Notes: generated by a model not told the origin, from the letters alone. DNA of 64,000 bases from Sphaerisporangium fuscum (GCF_018531465.1 NZ_JAHDTF010000021.1:62001-126000); one strand, 5' to 3'; counted from the first letter of the stretch, positions 7,968 through 16,301 are shown. Numbers and translations are program-made.

Positions 7968-8699
7968 CGGGACCACCTCCGGGTCCCGACCTTCGCCCAG
8001 TCGCCCCGGTCACCGTCCGGCCGAATGCCGCTCTGTGGACGACGGAGAAGGGGTGGGTGAGCCGTGAACCAGAAATCCGCAGGTGGGACGGCAGGGGTGT
8101 CCCGTTCGTTCCGGCACCTGTGGACAACTCCCTGCACACCGTGTGGGCGTTGCGGGTGAAGCGGCTCCTCATCCGCACGCGACACCCGCGATCAACAACT
8201 CTTGGGCTGCTGCCGACGGGCCAGATAGGCCAAGCAGCAGCGGGAACGGCTCGGCCGGCCGCCCCGAGCACTGCACACCCACACGACCGGGCCTGAATCT
8301 TCCCTCCGCAGGCACGGACGGCACCGGTCCTGTCAGGCGCCTGCTCGCCCCAACTCGATGAAGTCCACCCGCCTGATCCGGCGGGCATGGGGAGACGCAC
8401 GCAAGCGTCGGTTGTGGGGCCCAGGGATTCCCTGGCGGGGCCGAGAGCCGAGGTCGAGGCGGACGGCGATCTCCCTGGGCACCTAGGTCAAGCCGTACGG
8501 CTGCGGCCCCCACGACCACTGTGAGCGATGCCCGGGCCGGACGCCGGTCAAGCCGTACGGCTGCGGCCCCTACCTCTGGCGGATCGCCGACGGGCGGCCT
8601 CCGAGGTGGGCAGGGACGCGCCGTCCGGCGACCAAGAGCTGTTTCTTAGCGGCGGCTGCTCGCCACCATCCGCAGTCCCCGGCTCGGGCCGGGACGCCC
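7968..8699. other. Intergenic DNA, no supported gene
   Basis: Open frames here have no recognisable motif. The only clear structure is a 25-bp direct repeat at 8486-8510 and 8546-8570. The region separates yraN from IS5 and IS110 remnants and may derive from the same insertions. Confidence 0.5.
8486..8570. repeat. 25-bp direct repeat, 60-bp spacing
   Basis: GGTCAAGCCGTACGGCTGCG plus five more identical bases occurs at 8486-8510 and again at 8546-8570. Each copy contains the 12-base palindrome AGCCGTACGGCT. The origin is unknown; it could be the edge of a mobile element. Confidence 0.75.
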
Positions 8700-8940
8700 G
8701 CGCCCCCGGCCTGGCAGCCTGGCCGGGAATGAGGCCTACTCCCCCCATGCCAACTGCGCCGCAAGATCCGCCACATCATCCCCGCCCCCCCGCGACCAAC
8801 GCGCCGACCGCCGCCGGCGAGGCTCAGCCGGGGGACGGCCCGCCGGCTTCGGCGCCGAACGCTACAAGGCACGCAACGTCGTCGAACGCGCGATCAACCG
8901 GTTGGAGAACTTCCGGGCCGTTGCCACCCGTTACGACTGA
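8700..8940 (+). pseudogene. IS5-family transposase C-terminal remnant
   Basis: Reading with one frame change gives NEAYSPHANCA, then PAPRDQRADRRRRG, then AERYKARNVVERAINRLENF and RAVATRYD before a stop. This matches the C-terminal DDE region of IS5-type transposases (LRRRGI, IPEPxDQ, RYKxRNVVER). A run of seven C near 8784-8790 causes one frameshift. The N-terminal two thirds are absent. Confidence 0.7.
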
Positions 8941-9102
8941 CGGCCCGAGGCGGCACCCTTACGCGATTACGTCGGACGACGCATCGCCGACGGCAAAACC
9001 CGCCGAGAGGCTATCCGCTGCCTCAATCGCTACATCGCCCGCGACATCTACCGGATCATCCGCCACCTACCGCCCACCAAGGCCGCTCCCTCTGCCGCTT
9101 GA
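8941..9102 (+). pseudogene. IS110-family transposase C-terminal remnant
   Basis: Directly after the IS5 stop codon the same strand reads RPEAAPLRDYVGRRIADGKT, then RREAIRCLNRYIARDIYR and a stop at 9100-9102. EGKT/REAxRCLKRYxAR is the usual end of IS110-family transposases. It abuts the IS5 remnant with no gap, so the two were joined by deletion or nested insertion. Confidence 0.65.
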
Positions 9103-9107
9103 CATCG

Positions 9108-9240
9108 CTAGGGGCGACAAACGCGCCTCGGCACCGGCATGTCGACGCTAAGCAGCACGACGTCAGGCCGGTGCTCGATCGCCGAGCGCAGCGCTTCCCC
9201 GCCGTTCACGGCCACCGCGAGCACGTCACCCTGGCCGCTC
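9108..9240 (-). pseudogene. Response-regulator receiver domain fragment
   Basis: The minus strand reads VLAVAVNGGEALRSAIEHRP followed by DVVLLSVDMPVP, the alpha1-to-beta3 part of a NarL-type receiver domain. The aspartate that would accept phosphate is replaced (VLLSVDMP, where D precedes the conserved hydrophobic-xMP in active proteins). There is no start, no output domain, and a stop soon follows. It is a remnant. Confidence 0.6.
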
Positions 9241-9289
9241 TGGGCATCTGGCTCCGAACCTGATCCAAGAAACGGTTCTCAGGGCTCGG

Positions 9290-9613
9290 TCAGCTGGAGA
9301 AGCCCTCCTTGGGCATCTCGAGGTCGGGTTTCGCGAGCTCCTCGACGTTGACGTCCTTGAAGGTGACGACCCGGACGTTCTTGACGAACCTCGCCGGACG
9401 GTACATGTCCCACACCCAGGCATCCTGCATCTTCACATCGAAGAAGACATCGCCGTTCTCAGCCGTGCGGACTTCGAGATCGACGGAATTGGTCAGGTAG
9501 AAGCGCCGCTCGGTCTCGACTACGTAGGTGAACAGGCCGACCACATCGCGGTACTCCCGGTAGAGCTGCAACTCCATCTCGGTCTCGTATTTCTCGAGAT
9601 CCTCTGCGCTCAT
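9290..9613 (-). CDS. DUF2469 family protein
   Basis: A 107-residue acidic cytoplasmic protein, conserved throughout actinobacteria next to rnhB (the Mycobacterium tuberculosis relative is Rv2901c). It starts MSAEDLEKYETEMEL and contains LYREYRDVVGLFTYVVETE and RFYLTNSVDLEV; length and sequence are typical. No function is established and I see no catalytic motif. It lies 39 bases after rnhB and is probably co-transcribed with it. The usual downstream yraN is separated from it by about 1.3 kb of IS remnants. Confidence 0.93.
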   Translation of the reverse strand: MSAEDLEKYETEMELQLYREYRDVVGLFTYVVETERRFYLTNSVDLEVRTAENGDVFFDVKMQDAWVWDMYRPARFVKNVRVVTFKDVNVEELAKPDLEMPKEGFSS

Positions 9614-9652
9614 CCCGGTCCTCCACTTCCCTTCCTCCCCCGGCGTGGCCGA

Positions 9653-10348
9653 TCACGCCACACCGGCCCCCAGACCATTCTCGCCTATCTCTCCGCCCGC
9701 TCCAGCCCGCACCACCGAGTTCACCGTTACAAAGGAGAACCGATGATGTGGGCTTGGGCCGTGAGCCGTCAACGCCTGGCGGTGCCTGGCCGTGACGTAG
9801 CCCTTGTGCTCGGCGAAGCCGTACTGGGGATATTGATCGTCGAGCTCGGTCATCAGGCGGTCCCTGGTGACCTTGGCGACGATGGACGCCGCCGCGACGC
9901 ACGCCGAAACCTGGTCGCCCTTCCACACCGCGAGCGACGGCGCGGGCAGGCCGGGCACCGGGAACCCGTCGATGAGAACGTACCCGAGATCGCAGCCGAG
10001 ACCGGCCACGGCCCGCCGCATCCCGGCGATGTTGCATTTGTGCAGGCCACGCGTGTCGATCTCCTCCGGCGGGATCACCACGATCTTCACCGCCCGGGCG
10101 GTGGCGAGGATGCGCGTGTGGAGCTCCTCGCGTCTGGCGGGGGTGAGAAGCTTCGAGTCGGCCAGGCCGTCGATCTCGGACCGGAGCACCACCGCGGCCA
10201 CCACCAGGGGCCCGGCACAGGCTCCGCGCCCGGCCTCGTCGACGCCGGCGACCGGGGTCAGCCCCCGCCGCGCGAGCGCGCGCTCGTACCCGTACAACCC
10301 GGAGTCGCGCCGCACGATGCTGGGGCGAGGGCGGAAGAGAACGGTCAT
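9653..10348 (-). CDS. rnhB: Ribonuclease HII
   Basis: A 231-residue RNase HII, which cuts the RNA strand of RNA-DNA hybrids and removes ribonucleotides misincorporated in DNA. The catalytic start GVDEAGRGACAGPLVVAA supplies the DE pair, YVLIDG supplies the next acidic residue, and SIVAKVTRDR and EHKGY are family signatures. Length is normal with a slightly extended N terminus. It stands between lepB and the DUF2469 gene in the standard actinobacterial order, about 130 bases after the first lepB copy. Confidence 0.95.
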   Translation of the reverse strand: MTVLFRPRPSIVRRDSGLYGYERALARRGLTPVAGVDEAGRGACAGPLVVAAVVLRSEIDGLADSKLLTPARREELHTRILATARAVKIVVIPPEEIDTRGLHKCNIAGMRRAVAGLGCDLGYVLIDGFPVPGLPAPSLAVWKGDQVSACVAAASIVAKVTRDRLMTELDDQYPQYGFAEHKGYVTARHRQALTAHGPSPHHRFSFVTVNSVVRAGAGGEIGENGLGAGVA

Positions 10349-10478
10349 GAGACAGGCGGCTCGGCGCCCCGCCGCAAGGGGACGGACCTGCGGGAGAGTC
10401 GAGCCCCCTGGCCGGTGAACGGCGATGCGAGCGCGACCATGACCACAAGCCTACGCCCCAATGGGCGAAGAGGGTACG

Positions 10479-11261
10479 CTATCGCACCTTTGAGAACGTC
10501 TCGGGGACCGGGAATGTGGTCATCCGCGACGGCGGCCAGTAGAGAGCGAAGGCTCTTCCGATCACGTCGTCGGTGGAGATCGTGCCGTGGAACTTGTCGT
10601 TCATGAACGCGCGGGAGTCCTCCGAGGCCGCCCTGTGGTCGCCCATGAGCCACAGCCGTCCCTTCGGGACCGTGATGTCGAACTTCTCCTGTGAGGGGAA
10701 GTCCTGGGGGTTGAGGTAGGCCTGCTCGTCGAGCGGGACGCCGTTGACCGTGATGCGGCCCTTGGCGTCACAGCACTTCACCTGGTCCCCGCCGACGCCG
10801 ATGACGCGCTTGATCGTGGTGGCGCCGTCCCAGCCCTTGAAGACGACGATCTCGCCGCGGTCCACGTCGCCCGACAGCCGGTTGACGATCACCTTGTCGT
10901 TGATCAGGAGGGTGTTCTCCATGGACTCCGACGGGATGTAGAAGGAGTCGAGGACGAACAGCCGGACGAGCACGGCGACGGCCACTCCGCTGAGCACGAG
11001 CAGAACCGACTCCCGCCACCCGGACTTCTTCCCCTTGGCCGCGTCCCCGTCGGCCGACGCGGGTTCACCGGCCGATCGCGACCCACCGGCGGCCGCCTCA
11101 CCGGTATCCGCCCCCGAGGAACTCGGCCCGCCGGCGACCGGCTCGACGGTGTCCGCTCCCGCGGCGCCTCCGGCCGGGCCGCTCGACGGCCCCTCCTCGG
11201 TGGCGGAAGGCTGCCGGTCGCCGGGCTCTCCGGACTCCGGCTTCTCGTGTTCGACGCTCAT
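10479..11261 (-). CDS. lepB: Signal peptidase I, divergent copy
   Basis: A 260-residue membrane serine protease that removes signal peptides from exported proteins. A Ser/Gly/Glu-rich cytoplasmic head of about 75 residues is followed by one membrane segment (VLLVLSGVAVAVLVRLFVL), then FYIPSESMENTL with the catalytic Ser, TTIKRVIGVGGD with the catalytic Lys, and MGDHRAASEDSR. ATG 11261 is used; the frame stays open upstream only because it runs through the neighbouring copy. It is the last of three tandem signal peptidase genes, the least like the other two, and lacks their second C-terminal hydrophobic segment. Confidence 0.93.
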   Translation of the reverse strand: MSVEHEKPESGEPGDRQPSATEEGPSSGPAGGAAGADTVEPVAGGPSSSGADTGEAAAGGSRSAGEPASADGDAAKGKKSGWRESVLLVLSGVAVAVLVRLFVLDSFYIPSESMENTLLINDKVIVNRLSGDVDRGEIVVFKGWDGATTIKRVIGVGGDQVKCCDAKGRITVNGVPLDEQAYLNPQDFPSQEKFDITVPKGRLWLMGDHRAASEDSRAFMNDKFHGTISTDDVIGRAFALYWPPSRMTTFPVPETFSKVR

Positions 11262-11398
11262 GGGCCTGTACAGGCTTCCCCGGTGCTCCTCGGCCGGGGT
11301 AGCCCTTCTCCTTCGTCTGCTCGGGGGATGTGCGCCGTCTGGCCACGGCCACAAAGAAGATGTCCGAAACGTCGCCGCCGGACGAGACGCCGCGGTGT

Positions 11399-12316
11399 TC
11401 AGGCGACCCGGCGCCCCCGTCGGGGGGTCCAGTAGCGGCGCGGCAGGGGGCCGACGGCGGGCTTGAGCAGCCACCGGCGGCGCGACGCCACCAGCGGGAA
11501 CGCCCCCGCGAAGCCCAGCAGCAACGGCGAGGCCCCACCGGCCAGCGCGGCCGTCTTCAACGCCGCCTGGTTGAAGGTGTCGGGAATCGGCAGCGTCGTC
11601 GCCCGCGAGAACGGCCACACGATCACGAACGCCCGGCCCACCACCTTGTCGACCGGAATGGCGCCGTTACCGGGGTCGCCCTGGTGGGAGCGCGAGTCGA
11701 GGGAGACCGAGCGGTGGTCGCCCATCACCCACAGGCGGTCCTTGTCGACCTTGACCGTGAAGAACTTCTGCGAGGGCTGGTCGTCGGGGTAGAGGTAGTC
11801 CTTCTCCTCGAGGGGGACGCCGTTGACGGTGATGCGCCCCTTGGCGTCGCAGCACTTGACCGTGTCGCCCGCGACCCCGATCACGCGCTTGATGTAATCC
11901 TTCTCGCCGGGCACCACGCCGAACGCCGTACCGACCCAGCGGAAGAACCCCGCCACCGGGTTCGACGGCTCGGGGATGTCGACCTCACTGGCCCAGGAGT
12001 CGACACCGGAGAACACCACGATGTCGCCACGCTCGATGTCGCGCGTGTGGTACACCAGCTTGTTCACCAGGACCCGGTCGTTGACCAGCAGGGTGTTCTC
12101 CATCGACTCCGACGGGATGTAGAACGCCTGGATCACGAAACTCTTGATGATCAGAGCCAGCACCAGCGCCACCACCACCAACACAGGCAGCTCGCGCCAG
12201 AAGGAGCCCTTTTTCTCCTTGCCGCCCTTGGCCGGCTTGGTGTCTTCCGCGACCACGTCTACCTCGTCCTCGACAGGGCGGCGCGGACCGCCGGCCCCCT
12301 GGCCATCGCTAGTCAT
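11399..12316 (-). CDS. lepB: Signal peptidase I, second tandem copy
   Basis: A 305-residue signal peptidase I with membrane segment LPVLVVVALVLALIIKSFVI, catalytic Ser in YIPSESMENTL, catalytic Lys in DYIKRVIGVAGD, and MGDHRSVSLDSR. A second hydrophobic segment near the C terminus (SPLLLGFAGAFPLVA) suggests a two-pass topology. ATG 12316 (MTSDGQGAGG) is chosen; GTG 12340 in the same frame is possible. The gene is a close duplicate of the next one upstream at a constant offset of 1008 bp. The CC pair in KCCDAKGR is shared by all three copies. Confidence 0.93.
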   Translation of the reverse strand: MTSDGQGAGGPRRPVEDEVDVVAEDTKPAKGGKEKKGSFWRELPVLVVVALVLALIIKSFVIQAFYIPSESMENTLLVNDRVLVNKLVYHTRDIERGDIVVFSGVDSWASEVDIPEPSNPVAGFFRWVGTAFGVVPGEKDYIKRVIGVAGDTVKCCDAKGRITVNGVPLEEKDYLYPDDQPSQKFFTVKVDKDRLWVMGDHRSVSLDSRSHQGDPGNGAIPVDKVVGRAFVIVWPFSRATTLPIPDTFNQAALKTAALAGGASPLLLGFAGAFPLVASRRRWLLKPAVGPLPRRYWTPRRGRRVA

Positions 12317-13214
12317 TGCTGTCGAGCCTAAATGATGCACCCTGCACGGCGGGTGGCCGACTCGGCAACGCGCCCAAAGAAACCCGGGGCGGCCGTGAGA
12401 TCAACGGGACGGCCGCGACGGCGCCGTCCGGGCCCGTAGGAGGCGGCGCGGCAGGGGGCCGACGGCGGGCTTGAGCAGCCACCGGCGGCGCAACGCCACC
12501 AGCGGGAACGCCCCCGCGAAGCCCAGCAGCAACGGCGAGGCCCCATCGGCCAGCGCGGCCGTCTTCAACGCCGCCTGGTTGAAGGTGTCGGGAATCGGCA
12601 GCGTCGTCGCCCGCGAGAACGGCCACACGATCACGAACGCCCGGCCCACCACCTTGTCGACCGAGATCGCGCCGCCGCCGGGGTCGCCCTGATGGCCCCG
12701 GGAGTCGTAGGAGACGGAGCGGTGGTCGCCCATCACCCACAGCAGGCCCTTCTCGACGGTGATGTCGAAGTCTCCCTGCGAGGGCTGGTCACCGGGGTAG
12801 AGGTAGCCCTTCTCGTCCAGGGGGGTGCCGTTGACCGTGACCCGTCCCTGGGCGTCGCAGCATTTGACCCTGTCGCCTCCGACACCGATCACGCGCTTGA
12901 TGTAGTCCTTCTCGCCGGGCACCACGCCGAAGGCAGTGCCGAGCCAGCGGAAGAACCCCGCCACGGGATTGGACGGCGCGGGGACGTTGACCTCGCTGTC
13001 CCAGGTGTCGGGGCCGGAGAACACCACGATGTCGCCACGCTCGATGTCGCGCGTGTGGTACACCAGCTTGTTCACCAGGACCCGGTCGTTGACCAGCAGG
13101 GTGTTCTCCATCGACTCCGACGGGATGTAGAACGCCTGGATCACGAAACTCTTGATGATCAGAGCCAGCACCAGTGCGACCACCACCAACACAGGCAGCT
13201 CGCGCCAGAAGGAG
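11436..13214 (-). repeat. 1008-bp tandem duplication of a lepB gene
   Basis: DNA at 11436-12206 matches 12444-13214 at a constant offset of 1008 bp. Stretches of near-identity (for example 12011-12206 against 13019-13214, with only a few differences) alternate with diverged stretches (such as the region around 11760-11830). This pattern fits tandem duplication followed by patchy gene conversion. Confidence 0.85.
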
Positions 13215-13336
13215 CTCTTCTTCTCCTTGCCGCCCTCGGCTTTGTCGTTGCCGCTCTCGACCGGCTTGGTGTCCTCCGCGGCCACGTCCGCCTCCTCCCC
13301 CGACCGGGCGGCGGGGACCGCCGGCCCTGCGATCAT
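12401..13336 (-). CDS. lepB: Signal peptidase I, first tandem copy
   Basis: A 311-residue signal peptidase I, nearest rplS. It has the same layout as its duplicate: a charged cytoplasmic head, membrane segment, Ser in YIPSESMENTL, Lys in DYIKRVIGVGGD, MGDHRSVSYDSR, and a C-terminal hydrophobic segment. It differs mainly between the two catalytic boxes and around the GDFDITVEKG strand, which may alter substrate preference. ATG 13336 is chosen; GTG 13357 is an in-frame alternative. The rplS terminator lies upstream, so it probably has its own promoter in 13337-13393. Confidence 0.93.
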   Translation of the reverse strand: MIAGPAVPAARSGEEADVAAEDTKPVESGNDKAEGGKEKKSSFWRELPVLVVVALVLALIIKSFVIQAFYIPSESMENTLLVNDRVLVNKLVYHTRDIERGDIVVFSGPDTWDSEVNVPAPSNPVAGFFRWLGTAFGVVPGEKDYIKRVIGVGGDRVKCCDAQGRVTVNGTPLDEKGYLYPGDQPSQGDFDITVEKGLLWVMGDHRSVSYDSRGHQGDPGGGAISVDKVVGRAFVIVWPFSRATTLPIPDTFNQAALKTAALADGASPLLLGFAGAFPLVALRRRWLLKPAVGPLPRRLLRARTAPSRPSR

Positions 13337-13393
13337 CGACTGGTCGTACCTACACACCCGCAGGACGGTACAAACCGCCCCCGCCCAGCAAAA

Positions 13394-13421
13394 TGGCCCG
13401 CATCCCGGGGGGTGCGGGCCA
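13394..13421 (-). terminator. Rho-independent terminator of rplS
   Basis: On the minus strand a GGCCCGCA / TGCGGGCC stem is followed by ATTTTG. It begins about 15 bases after the rplS stop and precedes the lepB genes, so it separates the ribosomal unit from the signal peptidase unit. Confidence 0.8.
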
Positions 13422-13435
13422 CATCGCGGCGGTGC

Positions 13436-13801
13436 CTACTTGCCGGCGGGCAGCGACTCGCGCTTCTCGCGGATGCGGGCCGCCTTGCCGCGCAGGTCGC
13501 GCATGTAGTAGAGCTTCGCCCGGCGGACGTCACCGCGGGTGACGACCTCGATCTTCTCGATCACCGGGCTGTGCACCGGGAACGTCCGCTCGACGCCGAC
13601 GCCGTAGCTCACCTTGCGGACGGTGAACGTCTCGCGGATGCCACCGCCCTGGCGGCGCAGCACGAATCCCTTGAAGACCTGGATACGGGACCGGTTGCCT
13701 TCAACGACGCGGACGTGGACCTCGAGCGTGTCACCCGGGCGGAAGCTCGGGATGTCGCTACGTACGGAGGCCTTCTCAAGCTCCTGGATCAGCGTGTGCA
13801 T
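13436..13801 (-). CDS. rplS: 50S ribosomal protein L19
   Basis: A 121-residue ribosomal protein at the 30S-50S interface. Typical sequence includes PSFRPGDTLEVHVRVVEG, RIQVFKGFVLRRQGGG, ETFTVRKVSYGVGVERTFP and RRAKLYYMRDLRGKAARI. Length is normal. It follows trmD after about 160 bases in the standard order and is closed by a strong terminator. Confidence 0.97.
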   Translation of the reverse strand: MHTLIQELEKASVRSDIPSFRPGDTLEVHVRVVEGNRSRIQVFKGFVLRRQGGGIRETFTVRKVSYGVGVERTFPVHSPVIEKIEVVTRGDVRRAKLYYMRDLRGKAARIREKRESLPAGK

Positions 13802-13960
13802 GGCAGCGGTTCCTCATTTGAAGCGAGCACCCGGAGGTCCGCCCGGCCGCGCCCGGCGAGGGCACGGCGACGAGGAAGACACGAGCGCTGGGCTGATTAC
13901 GTCTCGGAGGCCGGGACCGCGCCCGGCCGGACCGACCGCAGGGCAGTCGGCAACAGCGAT

Positions 13961-14746
13961 TCAGTCTGCCATATCTTCTGGCATGAAGCGAAACGAAGCG
14001 TCGTCAAGGACCTCGAGGTCTCGTTTGTCAAGGCCTTTGCGGGCCAGTCCGGCCACCAGCTCGGGCCTGCGGGCCGCCGTACGGCGCAGGGCTTCGTCGC
14101 GGCGCCAGCGGGCGATGGCGGCGTGGTTGCCCGACAGCAGGATGGGCGGCACCTCGTGGCCGCGCCACACCGGAGGCTTGGTGTAGACGGGCCCCTCCAG
14201 CAGGCTCGCCATGGCGCCGGGGGCGAAGGAGTCGTCGGCGACCGACTCGGCGTTGCCGAGCACGCCGGGCAGCAGACGGCCGACGGCCTCCACCATGACC
14301 AGCACGGCGGCCTCCCCGCCGGCGAGGACGTAGTCGCCGATGCTGACCTCGTCGAGGCGCAGCCGTGCGCCGTACTCGGCCATGACGCGGGCGTCGATGC
14401 CCTCGTACCGGGCCGGGGCGAACAGCAGCCACGGCTCCTTGGCGTATTCGAGGGCGACCTCCTGGGTGAACGGCCGCCCGCTCGGCGTCGGCACGATCAG
14501 CCGGGGAGGCGTCTCGGCGGAGCCGATGACGGTGTCGATGGCCTCGCTCCACGGTTCGGGCTTCATGACCATGCCGGGCCCGCCGCCGTAGGGGGTGTCG
14601 TCGACCGTGCGGTGCACGTCGTGGGTCCAGTCGCGCAGCTGGTGCACCCGGATGTCGAGCAGGCCCTTGCGGCGGGCCTTGCCGATCAGCGAGACGTCGA
14701 GGGGGGCGAAGTATTCAGGGAAGATCGAGATGATGTCGACGCGCAT
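13961..14746 (-). CDS. trmD: tRNA (guanine-N1)-methyltransferase
   Basis: A 261-residue SPOUT methyltransferase that makes m1G37 in tRNAs and so prevents frameshifting. It starts MRVDIISIFPEYF and shows DDTPYGGGPGMVMKPEP, the trefoil-knot SAM-binding motifs RYEGIDARV and SIGDYVLAGGE, and PVWRGHEVPPILLSGNH. Length is normal. It begins 6 bases after the rimM stop codon, so the two are co-translated; rplS follows. Confidence 0.97.
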   Translation of the reverse strand: MRVDIISIFPEYFAPLDVSLIGKARRKGLLDIRVHQLRDWTHDVHRTVDDTPYGGGPGMVMKPEPWSEAIDTVIGSAETPPRLIVPTPSGRPFTQEVALEYAKEPWLLFAPARYEGIDARVMAEYGARLRLDEVSIGDYVLAGGEAAVLVMVEAVGRLLPGVLGNAESVADDSFAPGAMASLLEGPVYTKPPVWRGHEVPPILLSGNHAAIARWRRDEALRRTAARRPELVAGLARKGLDKRDLEVLDDASFRFMPEDMAD

Positions 14747-14752
14747 GGCGGC

Positions 14753-15268
14753 TCAGACCATCCCCTCCGGGTCGAGCAGGCCGGGCGGGGCCTGCACGAC
14801 GACACGGCCGGCTTCGAGGTCGACCTCGGGCACCAGGGCCTTCACGAACGGGACGAACACCTCGTCGCCTCCGCGCCTGACCACCAGGAGGTCCTGCCCG
14901 TGATGCAGGACGTCGACGATCTCGCCCACGCTCTCGCCTTCGGCCGTCACGACCGACAGGCCGATCAGCTGGTGATCGTGGAACTCGTCGGGGTCGTCGG
15001 ACGGCGGGACGTCCGCCGAGTCGATCAGCAGCATCGTGCCGCGCAGGTCTTCCGCGGCGTCGCGCCCGCTGACGCCCTCGAACCGCAGCAGGAGGATGTT
15101 CTTGTGCCAGCGCGCGCCCTCCACGACGAGCGGGCCGGTGCCCGCGGGGTCGGTGGCGAGCGCGGCGCCGGGGGCGAAGCGCGCCTCGGGGTCGTCGGTG
15201 CGTACCTCGACCGTCACCTCGCCACGGATGCCGTGCGGGCGGCCGATGCGGCCGACGACGAGCTGCAC
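14753..15268 (-). CDS. rimM: Ribosome maturation factor RimM
   Basis: A 171-residue 16S rRNA processing factor that helps assemble the 30S head and binds ribosomal protein S19. The N-terminal domain reads VVGRIGRPHGIRGEVTVEV, and the PRC-barrel part has FHDHQLIGLSV and VPFVKALVPEVDLEAGRVV. Length is normal. It is coupled to trmD downstream. A strong hairpin at 15305-15336 lies between it and khpA and may attenuate transcription. Confidence 0.96.
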   Translation of the reverse strand: MQLVVGRIGRPHGIRGEVTVEVRTDDPEARFAPGAALATDPAGTGPLVVEGARWHKNILLLRFEGVSGRDAAEDLRGTMLLIDSADVPPSDDPDEFHDHQLIGLSVVTAEGESVGEIVDVLHHGQDLLVVRRGGDEVFVPFVKALVPEVDLEAGRVVVQAPPGLLDPEGMV

Positions 15269-15304
15269 GTCGCTCCTCCTCCTAGGGGTCGTTGAGAACC
15301 ACGA

Positions 15305-15336
15305 CAGGGGACCACCCGGCCTCCGGGGGTCCCCTG
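15305..15336 (-). terminator. Strong hairpin between khpA and rimM
   Basis: A 9-bp stem (CAGGGGACC with GGTCCCCTG) encloses a GC-rich loop that can pair further (CCGG/CCGG). No T tract follows on the minus strand, so it may be an attenuator or an RNA-processing site inside the operon rather than a full terminator. Confidence 0.6.
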
Positions 15337-15365
15337 CGCTGAGGCACGTGGCCTCTGAAGTGTCG

Positions 15366-15608
15366 TTACCGGGCTTCGTTCAGGTCGAGCAGGTCGACCC
15401 TGATGTACTTGCCGTCGGCCAGGGCGTTCATCACGGTGCGAAGCGCCTTCGCCGTACGGCCGCCACGGCCGATGACCTTGCCGAGGTCCTCGGGGTGGAC
15501 CCGGACCTCGAGGACGCGCCCGCTGCGGATGCGGCGTGCGCGGACCAGAACGTCGTCCGGGTGCTCGACGATGCCCTTGACCAGGTGCTCGAGGGCCTCC
15601 TCAAGCAC
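15366..15608 (-). CDS. khpA: KH-domain RNA-binding protein KhpA
   Basis: An 80-residue single KH-domain protein. Relatives bind RNA with KhpB and affect cell envelope and division. The KH signature is VIGRGGRTAKALRTVMNAL, with DLLDLNEAR at the C terminus. The GTG start at 15608 is one base beyond the rpsP stop codon, so the two genes are translationally coupled. Size and location between rpsP and rimM are standard in actinobacteria and firmicutes. Confidence 0.95.
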   Translation of the reverse strand: MLEEALEHLVKGIVEHPDDVLVRARRIRSGRVLEVRVHPEDLGKVIGRGGRTAKALRTVMNALADGKYIRVDLLDLNEAR

Positions 15609-15609
15609 C

Positions 15610-16074
15610 TCAGGCCTCGCCTTCCGGCTTCTCCTCCGCGGGGGCCTCGGCCGGGGCCGCGGTGGTGTCGTCGGCCTTCACGGTCTTCTTGGCCTTGCGC
15701 GGCGTGGTGGCGTTGCCGGTGCCGGTGTCACCGGAGAGCGCCTCCTTGGCGGCGGCCTCGTAGATCGCCTGGCGGTCGGCCTTGGGCTCGGCGACCAGCA
15801 GAGCCGGCGGGGCGGGCTCGCCCTTGAACTTCTGCCAGTCACCGGTGAGCTTGAAGAGCTTCAGGACCGGTTCGGTCGGCTGCGCGCCGACGCCCAGCCA
15901 GTACTGCGCCCGCTCGGAGTTCACCTGGATGAACGAAGGGTTCTCCTTGGGGTGGTACAGGCCGATCTCTTCGATCGCACGGCCGTCACGCTTGGTGCGG
16001 CTGTCCGCCACCACGATGCGGTACTGCGGGTTGCGGATCATGCCGAGCCGCTTGAGCTTGATCTTGACTGCCAC
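15610..16074 (-). CDS. rpsP: 30S ribosomal protein S16
   Basis: A 154-residue S16, a 30S assembly protein. The conserved body is VKIKLKRLGMIRNPQYRIVV, then RTKRDGRAIEEIGLYHP, RAQYWLGVGAQPTEPVLKL and FKLTGDW. A low-complexity Ala/Glu/Lys tail of about 65 residues follows, which is usual in actinobacteria. GTG 16074 is the start because AGGAGAG stands about 10 bases upstream; the open frame to 16212 lacks similarity. First gene of the rpsP-khpA-rimM-trmD-rplS unit. Confidence 0.96.
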   Translation of the reverse strand: MAVKIKLKRLGMIRNPQYRIVVADSRTKRDGRAIEEIGLYHPKENPSFIQVNSERAQYWLGVGAQPTEPVLKLFKLTGDWQKFKGEPAPPALLVAEPKADRQAIYEAAAKEALSGDTGTGNATTPRKAKKTVKADDTTAAPAEAPAEEKPEGEA

Positions 16075-16301
16075 GGGTGTGGTCTCTCCTGCTTTCGAGC
16101 GCGGGTGAACGGTGTCTCGTCGAGTGGGGCACGACGGGATGACCGCCCGAGGGACAGGCGCGAGCCGCGGGGGTGAGAGGGCACCCACGCTCACGATGTT
16201 CCAACGTGCCATTGTGCCAGATGACCGGGCATGTTTCCGAATCGGCGCCGATTTGGGCGGCAGCTCGTCCGGATTCTCCCGGAAAGACCGGTCACAGGGG
16301 T

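Noticed and set aside
2973..9290. Integrated plasmid or phage island
   Set aside because: Only fragments of several unrelated IS families and host genes are present; no integrase, att repeats or replication genes were seen.
10479..11618. N-terminally extended first lepB
   Set aside because: The upstream part translates the end of the neighbouring lepB in another frame; ATG 11261 begins a normal protein.
12692..15295. Long plus-strand open frame opposite lepB, rplS, trmD and rimM
   Set aside because: It is antisense to well-conserved genes and arises from GC-rich third positions. The same applies to long frames at 5970-8060, 16173-18104, 29446-31923, 43674-45737 and 47490-49367.
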